Notes: generated by a model from the sequence alone, not told the origin. DNA of 64,000 nucleotides from Megascapheus bottae (GCA_024803745.1 JANJXV010000024.1:19477927-19541926); one strand, 5' to 3'. Counted from the first letter of the stretch, positions 30,731 through 41,825 are shown. Program-made: numbers and translations.

Positions 30731-30891
30731 AAGGAAGTATTTTTTTAAGACAGAAGCTGCAAATTGGACACCGATGCTCAATTTTACAAGGTTGCTTTGC
30801 TCCAGCTACAATTCCCTTTTATCTTCCTAAACAAATGCCTCCAGTGAAAGAGTAACAGATACAACAGCCATCTTATCTACGATCACTGCCA

Positions 30892-31095
30892 TTTTTTTTT
30901 TATTTTTGCCAGTGGTGGGGATTGAACTCAGGGCCTGAACACTGTCCTTGGGCTTTCTCAAGGCTAGAACACTACTCACTTGAGCCACGGCACCATTTCC
31001 AGCTTTTTTCTATGTATGTGGTACCGAGGAATTGAACCCTGGTCTTTGTGCATGCTAGGCAAGCACTCTTACCACTAGGCCAAACTCCCGGCCAT
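30892..31095 (-). mobile_element. IDL-Geo SINE
   Basis: Antisense, full length. Confidence 0.92.
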
Positions 31096-31382
31096 AACTA
31101 CGATCACTATCATTGAATAAATCTTTCTAACACCCTTTTTGGGGATATTTCCCAGTAAGAAAGTACATGCCTTCCATCCTGGGAGCAACCATCTCTTTTA
31201 CATGTTAGTGGGTTTGCTTTACCTCCATCGAGAGAGGAACTGTGAACCAGCCACTGAAACCAAAGGTCTTGAAAGGGACTCCGACAAACAACGTGCACAC
31301 AGCACCCTGCTTCTACCGAGCTGGCCACACACCACCTGCCCCTGAGAATCTGTCAACACCTATATAAGAAAAAGCAGAGTAG

Positions 31383-31615
31383 GCAGGCTCCAGTATTTCA
31401 TATCTGTCATCCTACCTACCCAGGAGGCTGAGATCTAAGACGTGAAGTTCCAAGTCAGTCCAGGCAGACAAATCAGACAGACTCTTATCTCCACTTAACC
31501 ACCAAAAAGCCAGAAGTGCACTCATAGAGCAAGTGGAAAAACAACGGTCTTAAGTGAGGAAGCCAATCAAGAATATGAGACCTTGAGTTTGAGCCCTAGC
31601 ACAGGTACACTCTCA
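31383..31615 (+). mobile_element. B1-head/Geo SINE, diverged
   Basis: Sense: tacccaggaggctgagatct, linker, short Geo. Confidence 0.75.
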
Positions 31616-31767
31616 TTGCTGTTGACTGGTAAAAACACGAGGCAATGAACATAAACAGCTGGCATCAGATATAGTTCCAGCGATAAAGTCAGATAGGATA
31701 GTTTGTTAGCACCAGGGTGTTAGCCTACAATAAATATCCCATGACTTGAGGGAACACAGAAACATCA

Positions 31768-31850
31768 GCTAGAGGACATGGTGCTATGGCCCAAGCGTAG
31801 AGCACTTGCCCAGGCCCTGAGTTCAGGCACCAAGACTGGCCAAAAGAAAA
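31768..31850 (+). mobile_element. Geo tail fragment
   Basis: Sense: gtgctatggcccaagcgtag to caagactggccaaaag. Confidence 0.68.
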
Positions 31851-32049
31851 GAGAAAAAGATGAGCTAAAGCAACTGGATTTTATGAGGTACCAAAGTCTG
31901 ATGTTCATAACTGAAACACACAAGCTGCTAGATTATTGTTGATTCCAAAGAGCACCTTCAAATATGTCCATCAGAGCCTGTTGTCTCACAGGCTAAAATC
32001 GGCACCTTCTACAAACGGCAACAGAAGTCGTGTACATACACAAGGAAGA

Positions 32050-32790
32050 AATTAAAGAATTTTCCCCACTTAAAGAATTAATTATTCAAAACAACCCTGA
32101 TGCCACCTTACCCCAATCATAATGGCCAATATTCTGAATTCAGACAACAACAAATGTGGAGAAAGAAGAACCCCACTGCACTGCTGGTGGGAATATAAAC
32201 TAGTACAACCACTCTGGAAGACGGTTTGGAGGTTCCTCAAAAAATGAAAAATAAGCTGGGTGCAGCGGCTCACACCTGTATTCCTAGCTACTCAGGAGGC
32301 TGAGAAGATCTCAGCCTGGGCACTAAAGTCCATGAGACTCTTATCTCCAATTAACCACCAGAAAACTAGAAGTGGGGCTATGGCTCATGGGTAGGGTGCT
32401 AGCCTTGAGCTGAAGAGCTCAAGAACAGTGCCCAGGTCCAGAGTTCAAGCCCCATGACCAACAGAAAAAAAAATAGCAATAGAAACACCTCAGATGCCCT
32501 ACTACAGATGAACGGATACAAAAAATGTGGTACATATATACAATGGAGTTCCACATAGCCACCGGACAAGATAAAATAATGGCATTTTCTGGGAAGTGGA
32601 TGAAACTAGAGCAAAGGAACAAAAGACGCGCGGTCTCCTGGATATGTGAAAATTAGATCCAAACAGTACAAGAGCAAGGACTCAATTCTGAGGTACTGCA
32701 GGTCATTGACATGAAATTGGGGATATACATATATCTATATAGACATATACTCCTATGATGGGATATATATTCTATAGACATTGATATATA
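32050..32790 (+). mobile_element. LINE-1 3' fragment split by a SINE
   Basis: Typical ORF2-end/3' L1 text in sense: gctggtgggaatataaacta, gtttggaggttcctcaaaaa, and after the SINE atgtggtacatatatacaat and ggcattttctgggaagtgga. The reading frame is broken. The right border is uncertain. Confidence 0.82.
32252..32475 (+). mobile_element. B1-head/Geo SINE inside L1
   Basis: Sense copy starting gctgggtgcagcggctcaca, inserted in the L1 fragment. Confidence 0.88.
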
Positions 32791-33114
32791 GATTGATACA
32801 TACCTGTGACATACAAAGACAGCCTAATTTTAATTATGTTCTTAAATTTATGTGCCAGTGATTGCATATTGACTCCTTTCTTGAATACGTGTTTGTTAAA
32901 CTTGACATTTGAAATACGATGTAAAATATCAGTGTTAATAAAATCTTTTAGCTCAAAAAAAGAATTCATTTATTCATTTTGTTTACTTTCTGAAGCATGA
33001 CAGCTCGTTTTTCCTTTTTTTTTTTTTTTTTTACAAAATATGGAATTGGGTCTGGCTGGTATTATACCCAGCCTCACTAGTCTCCAATCCATATTTTATT
33101 TACTTTATGTTTTT
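32791..33114. other. Intron 10, AT-rich, nothing recognised
   Basis: Includes a poly-T of about 20 at 33014-33033. Confidence 0.5.
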
Positions 33115-33314
33115 GTGCCTTAGCTTTTTCACGTAAGGCAAGCACTCTATCACGTTAGCCATATCTCCACTTTTTTTTTTTTTAATAGGAGGGGGTGTGG
33201 TGAGAGACATGAATCTCATCAACTTTCCTGCCTGGGCTGGCTTCAATCTGCAATCCTGAGATCTCAGCTTCCTGAGCAGCTAGGGTTACAGGAGTGAGCC
33301 ACTTGCTCCCAGCT
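33115..33314 (-). mobile_element. B1-head/Geo SINE, diverged
   Basis: Antisense. Poly-T replaces part of the Geo/linker junction. Confidence 0.75.
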
Positions 33315-33319
33315 GTGAT

Positions 33320-33324
33320 TGTGC

Positions 33325-33372
<48 letters not shown>

Positions 33373-33388
33373 ATGTGTGTGTGTGTGA
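33320..33388. repeat. (GT)n microsatellite
   Basis: About 30 GT units with gc and at interruptions, between two antisense SINEs. Confidence 0.95.
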
Positions 33389-33605
33389 TCCATTCAAGGC
33401 CAGGGCACTGCCCCTTAGCTTTTTTACTCATGATTAGCGCTCTATTCCTTAAGCACAGTTCCACTTTCAGCTTTTTGTTGGTCAACTAGATATAAGAGTC
33501 TCATGGACTTTCAAAACTTCCTAAGTTGGCTACTTCTGTGAGCCTCAGATCTCAGCTTCCTGAGTATCTAGGATTTTATAGGCATGCACCACTGACACTT
33601 AGCTT
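33389..33605 (-). mobile_element. B1-head/Geo SINE
   Basis: Antisense. Its Geo 3' end adjoins the GT run. Confidence 0.8.
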
Positions 33606-33972
33606 AATCAGTATGTCATGGAAGAGGAATCAGGATTAATTAAAGTCTTCAATATTCATATTAAGGCCTAGTTATTTCTGAAGGAGAACTTCTTTTATTC
33701 TTCCTGTCTTTAATATATCCCAGAGGGGACAGGCCACAATGTCTGCATCTCATAAATTATGTCACTGACGAGTGAGGGACGCCTAACCAAGCAACAAGAA
33801 AGATTAAAGCTGGCAGATTTTCAAACACATGTTTGAGAAATGTGACAAGGGCCACAGGGCACAGGGCACAGGGCAGCCCCAGGGTTCAAGCTAGCCTGAC
33901 CCCGAGGAGGGGCATGGAGACAATGGAAACCTCACAGCACATCCCGCAAGTGTCCATGTAAAAAACTGCAAT
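33606..33972. other. Intron 10, nothing recognised
   Basis: Contains a small triplication of gggcaca at 33852-33875. Confidence 0.5.
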
Positions 33973-34180
33973 CGCACGGCACAGTGGCTCATACCTATAA
34001 TCCTAGCTACTCGGGAGGCTGAGATCTGAGGATCATGGTTCAAAGCCAGCCCAGGCAGGAAAAGTCCATCAAATCCTTATCTCCAATTAACCACCAGAAA
34101 ACCAGAAGAGGTGCTGCTGCTCAAATGGTAGAACAATAGCCTTGAGCTGAAGAGCTCAGGGACAGTACCCAGGCCCAGAG
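33973..34180 (+). mobile_element. B1-head/Geo SINE
   Basis: Sense, full length. The tail is replaced by the GA repeat. Confidence 0.9.
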
Positions 34181-34231
34181 TGAGAGAGAGAGGGAGAGAG
34201 AGGGAGAGAGGGAGAGAAGGAGAGAAGGAGA

Positions 34232-34297
<66 letters not shown>

Positions 34298-34301
34298 GAG
34301 A
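34181..34301. repeat. (GA)n purine microsatellite
   Basis: About 120 bp of GA with regular GGGA steps in the first half. Confidence 0.95.
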
Positions 34302-34514
34302 TATTACAATCATACGGAGCATTTCATTGTGAACATTTGCTACTTGATGGCGGTCATTTGTAAAATAAAAAACAACCCATAACCACCATGCTGCGCCCAT
34401 TTAGAAAGTGACCAAGCCAAGTGACAGCCATGGCTGGGCTTGTCTTGAGCCTCATGGCTTGGGATTCCGTGGTCCTGAAAGCTAGGGGACATGCACCAAC
34501 ACCCTCTCACCCAC

Positions 34515-34622
34515 AGCAGGAAAGTCCATAACACTAACCACCAAAAAGCCAGAAATGGAGGTATGGCTCAAGTGGTAGAGTGCCAAGCCCTGAGTTCAAG
34601 CCCCAGGAAAAGCACACACAAA
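34515..34622 (+). mobile_element. B1-head/Geo SINE fragment
   Basis: Sense linker and short Geo (taaccaccaaaaagccagaa to gagttcaagccccagg). Confidence 0.75.
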
Positions 34623-34720
34623 AAAAAAACCAAAGTAAAAAGAAGCCCATTATTGATGGCCACATCTGGACTGCAGAAATACTGCAGAAATAAAAGTGAG
34701 GCAGGGGGGAAAACCAAGAC

Positions 34721-34748
34721 GGGTGGGGGGGGGGGCGGGGGGGGAGGG
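34721..34748. repeat. G-run
   Basis: gggtggggggggggg then cggggggggagggt. Guanine-quadruplex potential on the plus strand. Confidence 0.9.
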
Positions 34749-34862
34749 TAATGGGTACCAAGACATGTGAAAGGGTATCAATGTATGTGAATTGATGCAC
34801 CTTCTATCTGGCAAATATCATGTAACCCTTTTATTAATTACAATAAAAAATTTTAAAAAAAA
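34721..34862 (+). mobile_element. Unclassified retroelement, 3' part
   Basis: Sense copy: gaaagggtatcaatgtatgt, ccttctatctggcaaatatc, then attacaataaaaaatttt. It matches the end of the copy at 56289. Confidence 0.72.
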
Positions 34863-35379
34863 GTGAGGCAAAGAGAAAGCTTGGGGCATTCCTATTTTCA
34901 ACCCAAGAGACACAGATAGTACAATTTTCCAGCAGCCTATATGTCAAGAAATATGGGCACAAAAGACCTCAACATGGAACCACCTACACTGCTTAAGTCT
35001 CCCCGTAAAGATCTTCTTTAATCAGGATAAAAACATTTCCCTACCTAGTATTCAGCTTATTGCAATGAAATTCACACCATGAACCATGCAGTACTCGAGG
35101 CGTTTTGTTCCATGCTATTGACTAGTAGAACAATAACAACAAAACCTTAGCAGACTATGTAAATAATAAATGAAGGTGTCTAGTAAATATAGGAGCGTAT
35201 AAATCCTTCTAATATATTTGATAAGCCATGAGCAGGCAAGCTTGTCAAGATTTATTCCTTTTTTAGTTAATTCAGGAAAAGAAAGAGAATATGCTGCATT
35301 CATCTATTCATCTATTACAGAAATAATATTAACTATAAGAACATATTTTGTGACATATTTTGTGTTCCTCTGCTGAATT
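34863..35379. other. Intron 10, nothing recognised
   Basis: AT-rich, no supported element. Confidence 0.5.
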
Positions 35380-35445
35380 TGTGTGTGTGTTGGTACTGGG
35401 GCTTGAACTCAAGGTCTCATGCTCTCAAATGGCTTTTTTTCTTTA
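35380..35445 (-). mobile_element. Geo-type SINE fragment
   Basis: Antisense: tggtactggggcttgaactc, then a diverged end. Confidence 0.55.
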
Positions 35446-35463
35446 AAAAAATTTCTATCTCAG

Positions 35464-35656
35464 GGGCCAGGAGTTTGGCCTAGTGGTAGAGTGCTTGCCT
35501 AGCATGCACGAAGACCCAGGATCCTTTCCTCGGTACCACATACATAGAAAAAAAAAGCTGGAAGTGGTGCTGAGGCTCAAGTGGTAGAGCTCTAACCTTG
35601 AGAAAGTCCAAGGACAGTGCTCAGGCCTTGAGCTCAAGCCCAGGACTGGCAAAAAT
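35464..35656 (+). mobile_element. IDL-Geo SINE
   Basis: Sense, full length. The tail has become an aataat run. Confidence 0.92.
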
Positions 35657-35679
35657 AATAATAATAATAAATAAAAAAT

Positions 35680-35715
35680 TTCTCTCTCTCCCCCTCCCTT
35701 TCTCCCTTCCCTCCC

Positions 35716-35776
<61 letters not shown>

Positions 35777-35787
35777 CCTCCCTCTCT

Positions 35788-35862
<75 letters not shown>

Positions 35863-35864
35863 TC
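35680..35864. repeat. (TC)n/(CCCT)n pyrimidine microsatellite
   Basis: About 185 bp of pyrimidines on the plus strand. Complementary in composition to the GA tract at 34181. Confidence 0.95.
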
Positions 35865-35867
35865 CAA

Positions 35868-36089
35868 TCCTACCAGTCCTAGAGCTTGAATTTAAGACCT
35901 GGGTGCTGATCCTGAGCTTTTTTCCTCAAGGCTAATGCTCCACCCTTTGTGCCGTATCTCTACTTTCAGCTTGTTGATGCTTAACCGGAGATAGAAGAAT
36001 CTGGTGAACTTTCCTGCCCCAGTTGAATTTGAACAATGCTCCTATCCCGACTAGTGAGAATTATGGTATAAGCCACTAGGCCCCAGCTT
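35868..36089 (-). mobile_element. B1-head/Geo SINE, diverged
   Basis: Antisense, full length. Confidence 0.78.
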
Positions 36090-36274
36090 CACTTGGCTTT
36101 TTTGCTCAAGGTTGATGCTGTACCACTTGAGACATAGCTTCACTTCGGGCCTTTTTGCTAGTTAATTGGTGATGAACCTTATAGACTTTTCTGCCCAGGC
36201 TGGCTTCAACACAATCCTCAGATCTCAACCTCTTGAACAGGTAAGATTACAAGCATGAGCCACCAATACCCCAC
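36090..36274 (-). mobile_element. B1-head/Geo SINE, partial
   Basis: Antisense, 3' Geo end missing. Confidence 0.76.
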
Positions 36275-36278
36275 CAGA

Positions 36279-36416
36279 ATTGTATTTTTTTTAATTTGTT
36301 ATTTTGGGGGTAATGTATAGAGGGGTTACAGTTACATTTGCCAGGCAGTAGGTGCATTACTTCTCACACACTGATACCCCTTCTCATGATTTTGTCCCCA
36401 TTTCTCTCCCCCCAGA
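36279..36416 (-). mobile_element. Unclassified retroelement, partial copy
   Basis: Antisense: gtaatgtatagaggggttac, gcagtaggtgcattacttct and cacacactgatacccc match 10410-10490. Confidence 0.75.
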
Positions 36417-36906
36417 ATTGTTTCATACTAAGATAATCAAGATAAAATCAGAAGACTAGAATAATCCTTTATTCTTTGCTCTCTTTAGTCTTTTGCTTAT
36501 CAAACTTTCTAAGTAGAATGAGTTCTTCGAATCTGAGAGCTCCACAGAGGTGTGTGTTAATTAAATACTGCAGAATGACTACTGCCATGCTCTGTTCCCC
36601 TGGTAACCGCACTGACTCAGATGCATGCTGGGACAAACATCTGTCACCCTGAGCTCTTCTCCGGGGCTCTGCTTGGGTTTGCTCATACCAGATGAGCTAG
36701 CTGTTGACCTGAAGTCAATTTCTTTGCGAAACCTGATGTGACAGTTAAATATTATGAAAAGTGTTGAAATATGCATGTGAAAAGAGAATCATTAATCCTT
36801 TAATAAATTAAGTGGAATGTTTTGGAAATACCCACCCCCCCCCAAAAAAAAAAACAGGCCAATAAAGCAAAATTAGGTAAAAAAAAAATAACTGCAGTGA
36901 GGCAGT
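36417..36906. other. Intron 10, nothing recognised
   Basis: No supported element. Confidence 0.5.
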
Positions 36907-36949
36907 GGGGTGGGGTAGAGTGGAATGGGGTGGGGTGGGGTGGGGTGGA
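36907..36949. repeat. (GGGGT)n short tandem repeat
   Basis: Seven GGGGT-type units with two interrupted units, G-rich on the plus strand. Confidence 0.9.
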
Positions 36950-37029
36950 AGAAGGCATGAAGAAAGCACTAGAAAACCCTGCCGGAGATTACTTTGCTCT
37001 TCTCAAAAGAGAACCTCATTGGAAATTGT

Positions 37030-37031
<2 letters not shown>

Positions 37032-37066
<35 letters not shown>
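37032..37066. repeat. (AT)n microsatellite
   Basis: About 17 AT units. Confidence 0.95.
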
Positions 37067-37067
<1 letters not shown>

Positions 37068-37267
37068 GTTTATTTCAAGAAAAATGACACAGTGACTCTT
37101 AGGAGCTCTAACACTTAAAAACCATGAAAGACTGGCTAATAAATATCCTTCACATATCTGATGGTAAAATGGTTCAAGTATGCATTACCAATTTTTAATG
37201 AGTAAATGACATTGATCAAGTAGAAAAGTGGGCTTTCAACATGGTACCCAGAAAGAAAAGAACTATG

Positions 37268-37478
37268 TCGACAGCTAAATCCTAGCTGCTCAGGATGCTG
37301 AGAATCACAGTTCAAAGCCAGCCCAGGCAGGAAAATCCATGAGACTCTTATTTTCAATTAACCACCAAAAAAGCCAGAAGATTTACGACTCAAGTGGTTA
37401 AGCACTAGCCTTACACCAAAAAAGCTTGGGGATGGCACTCAGCACTCAGGCCCTGAATTCAAGCCCCAGGATCAGTGT
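37268..37478 (+). mobile_element. B1-head/Geo SINE
   Basis: Sense, 5' end truncated (ctaaatcctagctgctcagg). Confidence 0.8.
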
Positions 37479-37610
37479 ACATACCACACACATACACACA
37501 ACCTGTCTGGTAGAGATGAAAATATGGACATACAGATTGGAGTGTGAAACAGGTCAGAATTAAAACATTGGTGGCTAGGATCTTCAAGAGTAATATCACA
37601 GTAGATCCCA

Positions 37611-37802
37611 CGACCAGTCCTGGGGCTTTGAACTCAGGACCTGGGCACTGTCCCTGAGCTTCTTTTGCTCAAGGCTTAGCACTCTACCACTTGAGCAACA
37701 GCACCACTTCGGGCTTTTTGTGTATGTAGTATTGAAGAATAGAGCCCCGGGCTTTGTGCCTGTTCGGCAAGCACTCTACCCCTGAGCCACATTCCCATCC
37801 CC
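37611..37802 (-). mobile_element. IDL-Geo SINE near exon 10 donor
   Basis: Antisense, full length. Its head ends about 47 bp from the exon 10 donor. Confidence 0.88.
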
Positions 37803-37849
37803 CTCCCTCCCTGAGTGTCAAGTGCGTAGACCAGGCGGCCAGCACTCAC

Positions 37850-38034
37850 CTTCTGCCTCTGCTGAATGTTGGCCACAGTGTCAGGCTGAAAGTCCAGCTT
37901 GTCCGTGCGGCAGAGTTTCCAGTAGAGGATGACCACGATCACCACGACCACAAGCACCGGGATGACCACGCCCACGACGACCCACACATTGTTGTTCTGC
38001 GACTCTGGCAAAAGCCTCTTCACCCGGTCCACGG
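37850..38034 (-). CDS. Kiaa1549: Kiaa1549 exon 10 (transmembrane)
   Basis: 185 nt, acceptor TGCAG/CCGTGG, donor CAGAAG/GTGAGT. Two bases complete a Pro codon, then 61 codons. VDRVKRLLPESQNNN leads into a 23-residue hydrophobic helix of Val, Ile and Leu (VWVVVGVVIPVLVVVVIVVI with LYW). Then comes a basic stop-transfer KLCRTDK and DFQPDTVANIQQRQK. This places exons 2-9 outside and 11-20 inside the cell. The segment is nearly the same in the paralogue KIAA1549L. Confidence 0.97.
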
Positions 38035-38387
38035 CTGCAGATGAGCACGCAAGGTCGCTCAGCAATGCGTCTGAATGCACACATTTCCTGGACTAAAGGT
38101 GCCCCCTTCTATGAGACAGCCAGAAGGCCTCTGTGGTTCAGTTTAAGACAGGACCACGAGTCATAACCTCTCCCCACAGGAAATGTGGTCAGGCAACATG
38201 GAATATCACAAGGGGGACATGACTATGCACACGTGATGTCTCTAAGGCAGGTGACCACTTTCCTGTCAAAGCTAGGTTGATTCTACAAAGCTCAGTTGAT
38301 TCTAAAGTTTTGGGCTTCTAGTTTATTCCGCTAATCTGCTCCCAAATTCTTACTGCAGGGCATTTGCATATCAAAAATAGGACAAAC
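38035..38387. other. Intron 9, nothing recognised
   Basis: No supported element. Confidence 0.5.
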
Positions 38388-38592
38388 TGGCTGGCACCAA
38401 TGACTCATCCCTATAATCCTGAGAGTCGAGGGTCAAAGGCAGCCCAGACAAATCCAAGAGACTCTTATCTTCAGCTAACCAGCAAAAAGCCAAAAGTAGA
38501 GGTATGGCTCAAGTGGTAGAGTACTAGCTTTGAGCAAAAAAAGCTTTAAGTAAAAACAGGGGGTTCTGCATTCAAGCTCCAATACTAGCGCA
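38388..38592 (+). mobile_element. B1-head/Geo SINE, diverged
   Basis: Sense, followed by a short CA-rich stretch. Confidence 0.77.
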
Positions 38593-38679
38593 TGTGCATG
38601 CACACACCCACACACCCACACAAAAGAGTGGGGGGATTTTATCTTACATATATTTTACAAAAAAAAAATGTTTCATTTT

Positions 38680-38770
38680 TGAGTCTTTTGAGTGTCTCCC
38701 TTTGTAGCTCAGGCTGGCCTTGAATCTGAAGTACCAGGTTGAGGGTCTCTGCATCACCACATCCAGCCAT
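38680..38770 (-). mobile_element. Old B1-like SINE
   Basis: Antisense: tgtagctcaggctggccttg, no Geo tail. Confidence 0.55.
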
Positions 38771-38803
38771 AACTATTTTCTGTAATGATAAAAATAATCC
38801 ATA

Positions 38804-39003
38804 TGGCTGGGAGTCTGGCCTAGGGTTAGAGTGCTTGCCTAGCATGCACAAAGACCCAGGATCAATTCCTCAGTACCACATACATAGAAAAAGGCAGAAG
38901 TGGTGCTGTGTCTCAAGTGATAGAGTGCTAAGCCTTGAGAAAGCCCAAGGACAGTGCTCAGGCCCTGACTTCAAGTCCCAGGACTGGCAAAAAAATAAAT
39001 AAA
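38804..39003 (+). mobile_element. IDL-Geo SINE
   Basis: Sense, full length, tail aaaaaaataaataaa. Confidence 0.92.
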
Positions 39004-39120
39004 GACAATCCATAGGTCCTATTAATAAACACAGGAGCTTCACTGTATTTTTCTTATACATGGCTTATGAACAGACTTATTTCTTACTTGTGACTCTTTC
39101 TAGATCCTAAAAATGTGAGG

Positions 39121-39330
39121 TTTTTTTTTTTTATCGTTTCAGACAACTTTTATTTTAAGAAGGCAAACAGGGCAAGGGACTGATCTGGAGTCATAGAAAG
39201 GGCAGACAGAAGTGAGGGCCGGGCCAGGTGAGGGAGGGCGAGGGGGGGGGGTGGAGAAAATGGGGTCATGGAAATCTTCAGCACTGCAGCAGGACCAGCT
39301 GCCCTCCTCAGCCAGCGTGAGGCATTTATT
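39121..39330 (-). pseudogene. Possible processed 3' UTR fragment, source unknown
   Basis: Read on the minus strand, C/G-rich mRNA-like sequence ends cttaaaataaaagttgtctg, a few bases and then poly(A) at 39121-39132. That is the structure of a retrocopied transcript end. No coding part is visible and I cannot name the parent. Confidence 0.4.
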
Positions 39331-39431
39331 ATTATTAATGAGGTATTTATTCTTTTATTAAAAGTTTTTTTAATTTTTATTTGGAGAATCAGACATCATT
39401 TTTTAAAGTTACTTTTCATTATCCTCTTCTG

Positions 39432-39650
39432 AGTGTATGTAGTCTTGGAGCTCAGTATTATCCCTTAGCTCATTTGCTCAAGACTACAGCTCTACTACTT
39501 AAGCCACAGCTCTACTTCTAGCTTTTTGGTGCTGAGTTGGAGATTAAGAGTCCCAAGGACTTTCCTGCTCAGGTTGGCTTTGCTCTACAATCCTCGTATC
39601 TCGGCCTCCTGAGTAGCTAGGGTTAGAGGCTATCCCACTGGAGCCCAGCT
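39432..39650 (-). mobile_element. B1-head/Geo SINE
   Basis: Antisense, near full length. Confidence 0.82.
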
Positions 39651-40451
39651 AAAGCTGTTGCTTTTTGTAAACACGGATTGGTCTCTTCCATGTTCTCCAT
39701 AAAAACAATTTTAGTATTCCTAAATGCTGGCACGTTTTCTTATCCCTTGACTTTGGGGAGCAAATTTCACCTTCTTAGAAGGAACACTTTGGGTTACAGA
39801 GAAAAAGCATTCACACTGAAACAGCAGGCAGATTCATTAAGGCAAATGTAGAGGAATATGCTCTCCCATGCCTCTTACTCTTCTTCATATTAAATATGTA
39901 CCCACAAATCTGACTAATGAAAAAGAGGCATTCAGACTAGCCTTTGCTAGGCAGGAAGGGACCAAGTACTTTCCAACAACAATAAAGAAGTAGCAAAAAC
40001 GCCTCTTTCTAACTTGTGCTGGGGGGTGAGGATAGGGTAAGGGAGAAACAGGATTGGAGAAGGTCAGGATCAAGGACGTCTTTGTGTTGAAAAGACCCTG
40101 AAGGAAGCCAATAAACCCACAGTGTACCTGCCAACTTCCTGAGTGACTCAAGGTCCCCCTCAATGCGCAGAATATGACATACAAGATTCCAAACTAAGAC
40201 CAGAATAAGCACATTCTTTTACCTACAACAACTTATTTTTTAAGTGTCAAAGAGAGCAGGAATAAGGAAACAAGTACTAACGTTGACATAAGGTACTATA
40301 ACCTTATACCCCATGAATATGACTGCTAGGGAAGGAAAAAGAATAGTCTCAACTACAAGTAATGGAAATCCATTTGAAATCTCAGGAAACAAACTTAACT
40401 GGTTCCCTAGATAAGTATTACTTCATAATAAAGCTTTATTTTCTTCTACTT
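39651..40451. other. Intron 9, nothing recognised
   Basis: About 800 bp, unique-looking. Confidence 0.5.
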
Positions 40452-40657
40452 TTTCTTTTATGCCAGTACTAGGGCTTGAACTTAGGACCTCACATTCTTG
40501 TTTGGCTTTTTGAATTCCTGGCTGATGCTTCACCACTGGAGCCACAGCTCCACTTCTGGCTTTTTGGTGGCTAATTGGGGATAAGAGTTTTGTAGACGTT
40601 TTTGCCTGGGCTGTCTTAGAACCCTGATCCTTAGATCTCAGCCACCAGCACCTGGCT
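40452..40657 (-). mobile_element. B1-head/Geo SINE
   Basis: Antisense. The head is partly deleted between ttagatctcag and ccaccagcacctggct. Confidence 0.8.
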
Positions 40658-40776
40658 ATAATTAGGGTTTAAGACATGAGTTTACCATACACACATCAGA
40701 AGGCTGGAAACTCAGAGCCCTCTGTCCTCACTCACTGCCTCTGGACCCCAGCACACAGCCCAGACGACACACTTAC

Positions 40777-40954
40777 GCTGGGCAATTGCGCCTTGAATTC
40801 GGTACCCCAGGATAATGGCTGCTCTCTGAAGGTCTATCTTGTTGATCAGATCTGAAGACCTGACTGCACTGAGTCTCTCTCCATCTTGATCCTCCACAAA
40901 GTAGATGAGCTGCACTGGGTTGTCATCTCCCTCCAGCCGGGACACGTTCACCAC
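40777..40954 (-). CDS. Kiaa1549: Kiaa1549 exon 9
   Basis: 178 nt, acceptor CTCAG/GTGGTG, donor CCCAGC/GTAAGT. It encodes 59 residues from VVNVSRLEGDDNPVQLIYFV through EDQDGERLSAVRSSDLINKI to ILGYRIQGAIAQ, plus the first base of a Pro codon. Extracellular, with an N-glycosylation sequon (NVS). Confidence 0.96.
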
Positions 40955-41651
40955 CTGAGAGGTAGCAGAAATCATTAACATCAGACACTCCTGTGTGCCT
41001 CTGGATGTGTTCCAGTCCTCAGAATAACTCCTTCCACCATCCAGGGCCCCACAACCACCATGGTGGCACTCCACTGATTGGAAGGACAATCAAAAAGGAA
41101 GTTCCTCTGTGTAGAATAACAATGGTGTCTTGTCTAGGCCAACGTCTTCTCCAGACAATGGGGCCCATAGGATATACAGAACACAGCGATGGCAACTGTG
41201 AACCAATATGAGAGGTTCTACCTCATCTCCTCCTGAACCGGTTAGCAGTTCCTCTTTTCAACCTCAGCCCTATCAACAAAGCTTTAAAAGAAATTCTTAC
41301 TAGATAACTGGACACAGGGATAAGAATTCCAAAAGTCGGGTTATGAGTATAGTGCTTCTTGGTCAATGGTACCCTATCCTTCATTCTCCCCCACTTTATC
41401 CCTCCCATCCCTACACTCAGTGCATGTTTACATAATGTACATGGAATATAATGACTGCATTTGCTCTCCCCTTCCTCCCTCCACCCCCTAAAACATGTGA
41501 CCATTCTTTGACATGGAGAGCACTGGCCTCTAGCCAACAGATGCCAGTAGCGACGGCCTCCTCTGAGCTACCTAATGTGACAAAGTCTCCAGACACCAGC
41601 TTGTGCTCACCACTGAAAAACCACTGGACTAGGGTTAAAAACCTCACAGAA
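40955..41651. other. Intron 8, nothing recognised
   Basis: No supported element. Confidence 0.5.
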
Positions 41652-41825
41652 TTCTCTGGCTGGGAATGAGTATTTGTTTAGCATGCAGGAAGCCCTGGGT
41701 TCAATTCCTCAGTATCACATCAACAGAAAAAGCAGGAAGTGGTTCTGTGGCTCAAATGGTAGAGTGCTAGCCTTGAGCAAAAGCAGCTCAGGGACAGTGC
41801 TCTGGCCCTGAGTTCAAGCCCCAGT

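Noticed and set aside
32419..32622. Functional LINE-1 ORF2
   Set aside because: Only a short 3' fragment remains, broken by stops and by a SINE insertion.
33320..33388. CRISPR-like or regulatory array
   Set aside because: The repeats are plain dinucleotides without spacers, in a mammalian intron.
35598..35882. Ser-Leu repeat protein (and the Arg-Glu repeat on the other strand)
   Set aside because: These frames are translations of the TC microsatellite. The frames at 34077-34400 and 5063-5299 (Leu/Pro) are likewise simple repeats.
37850..38034. Assignment to the paralogue KIAA1549L
   Set aside because: The transmembrane exon alone fits both genes, but the tail exons (for example GFDFAKQHLGQHN, SIEEARQTMHSLLDDAF and the C-terminal end) fit KIAA1549 as I remember it. 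An alignment would settle this.
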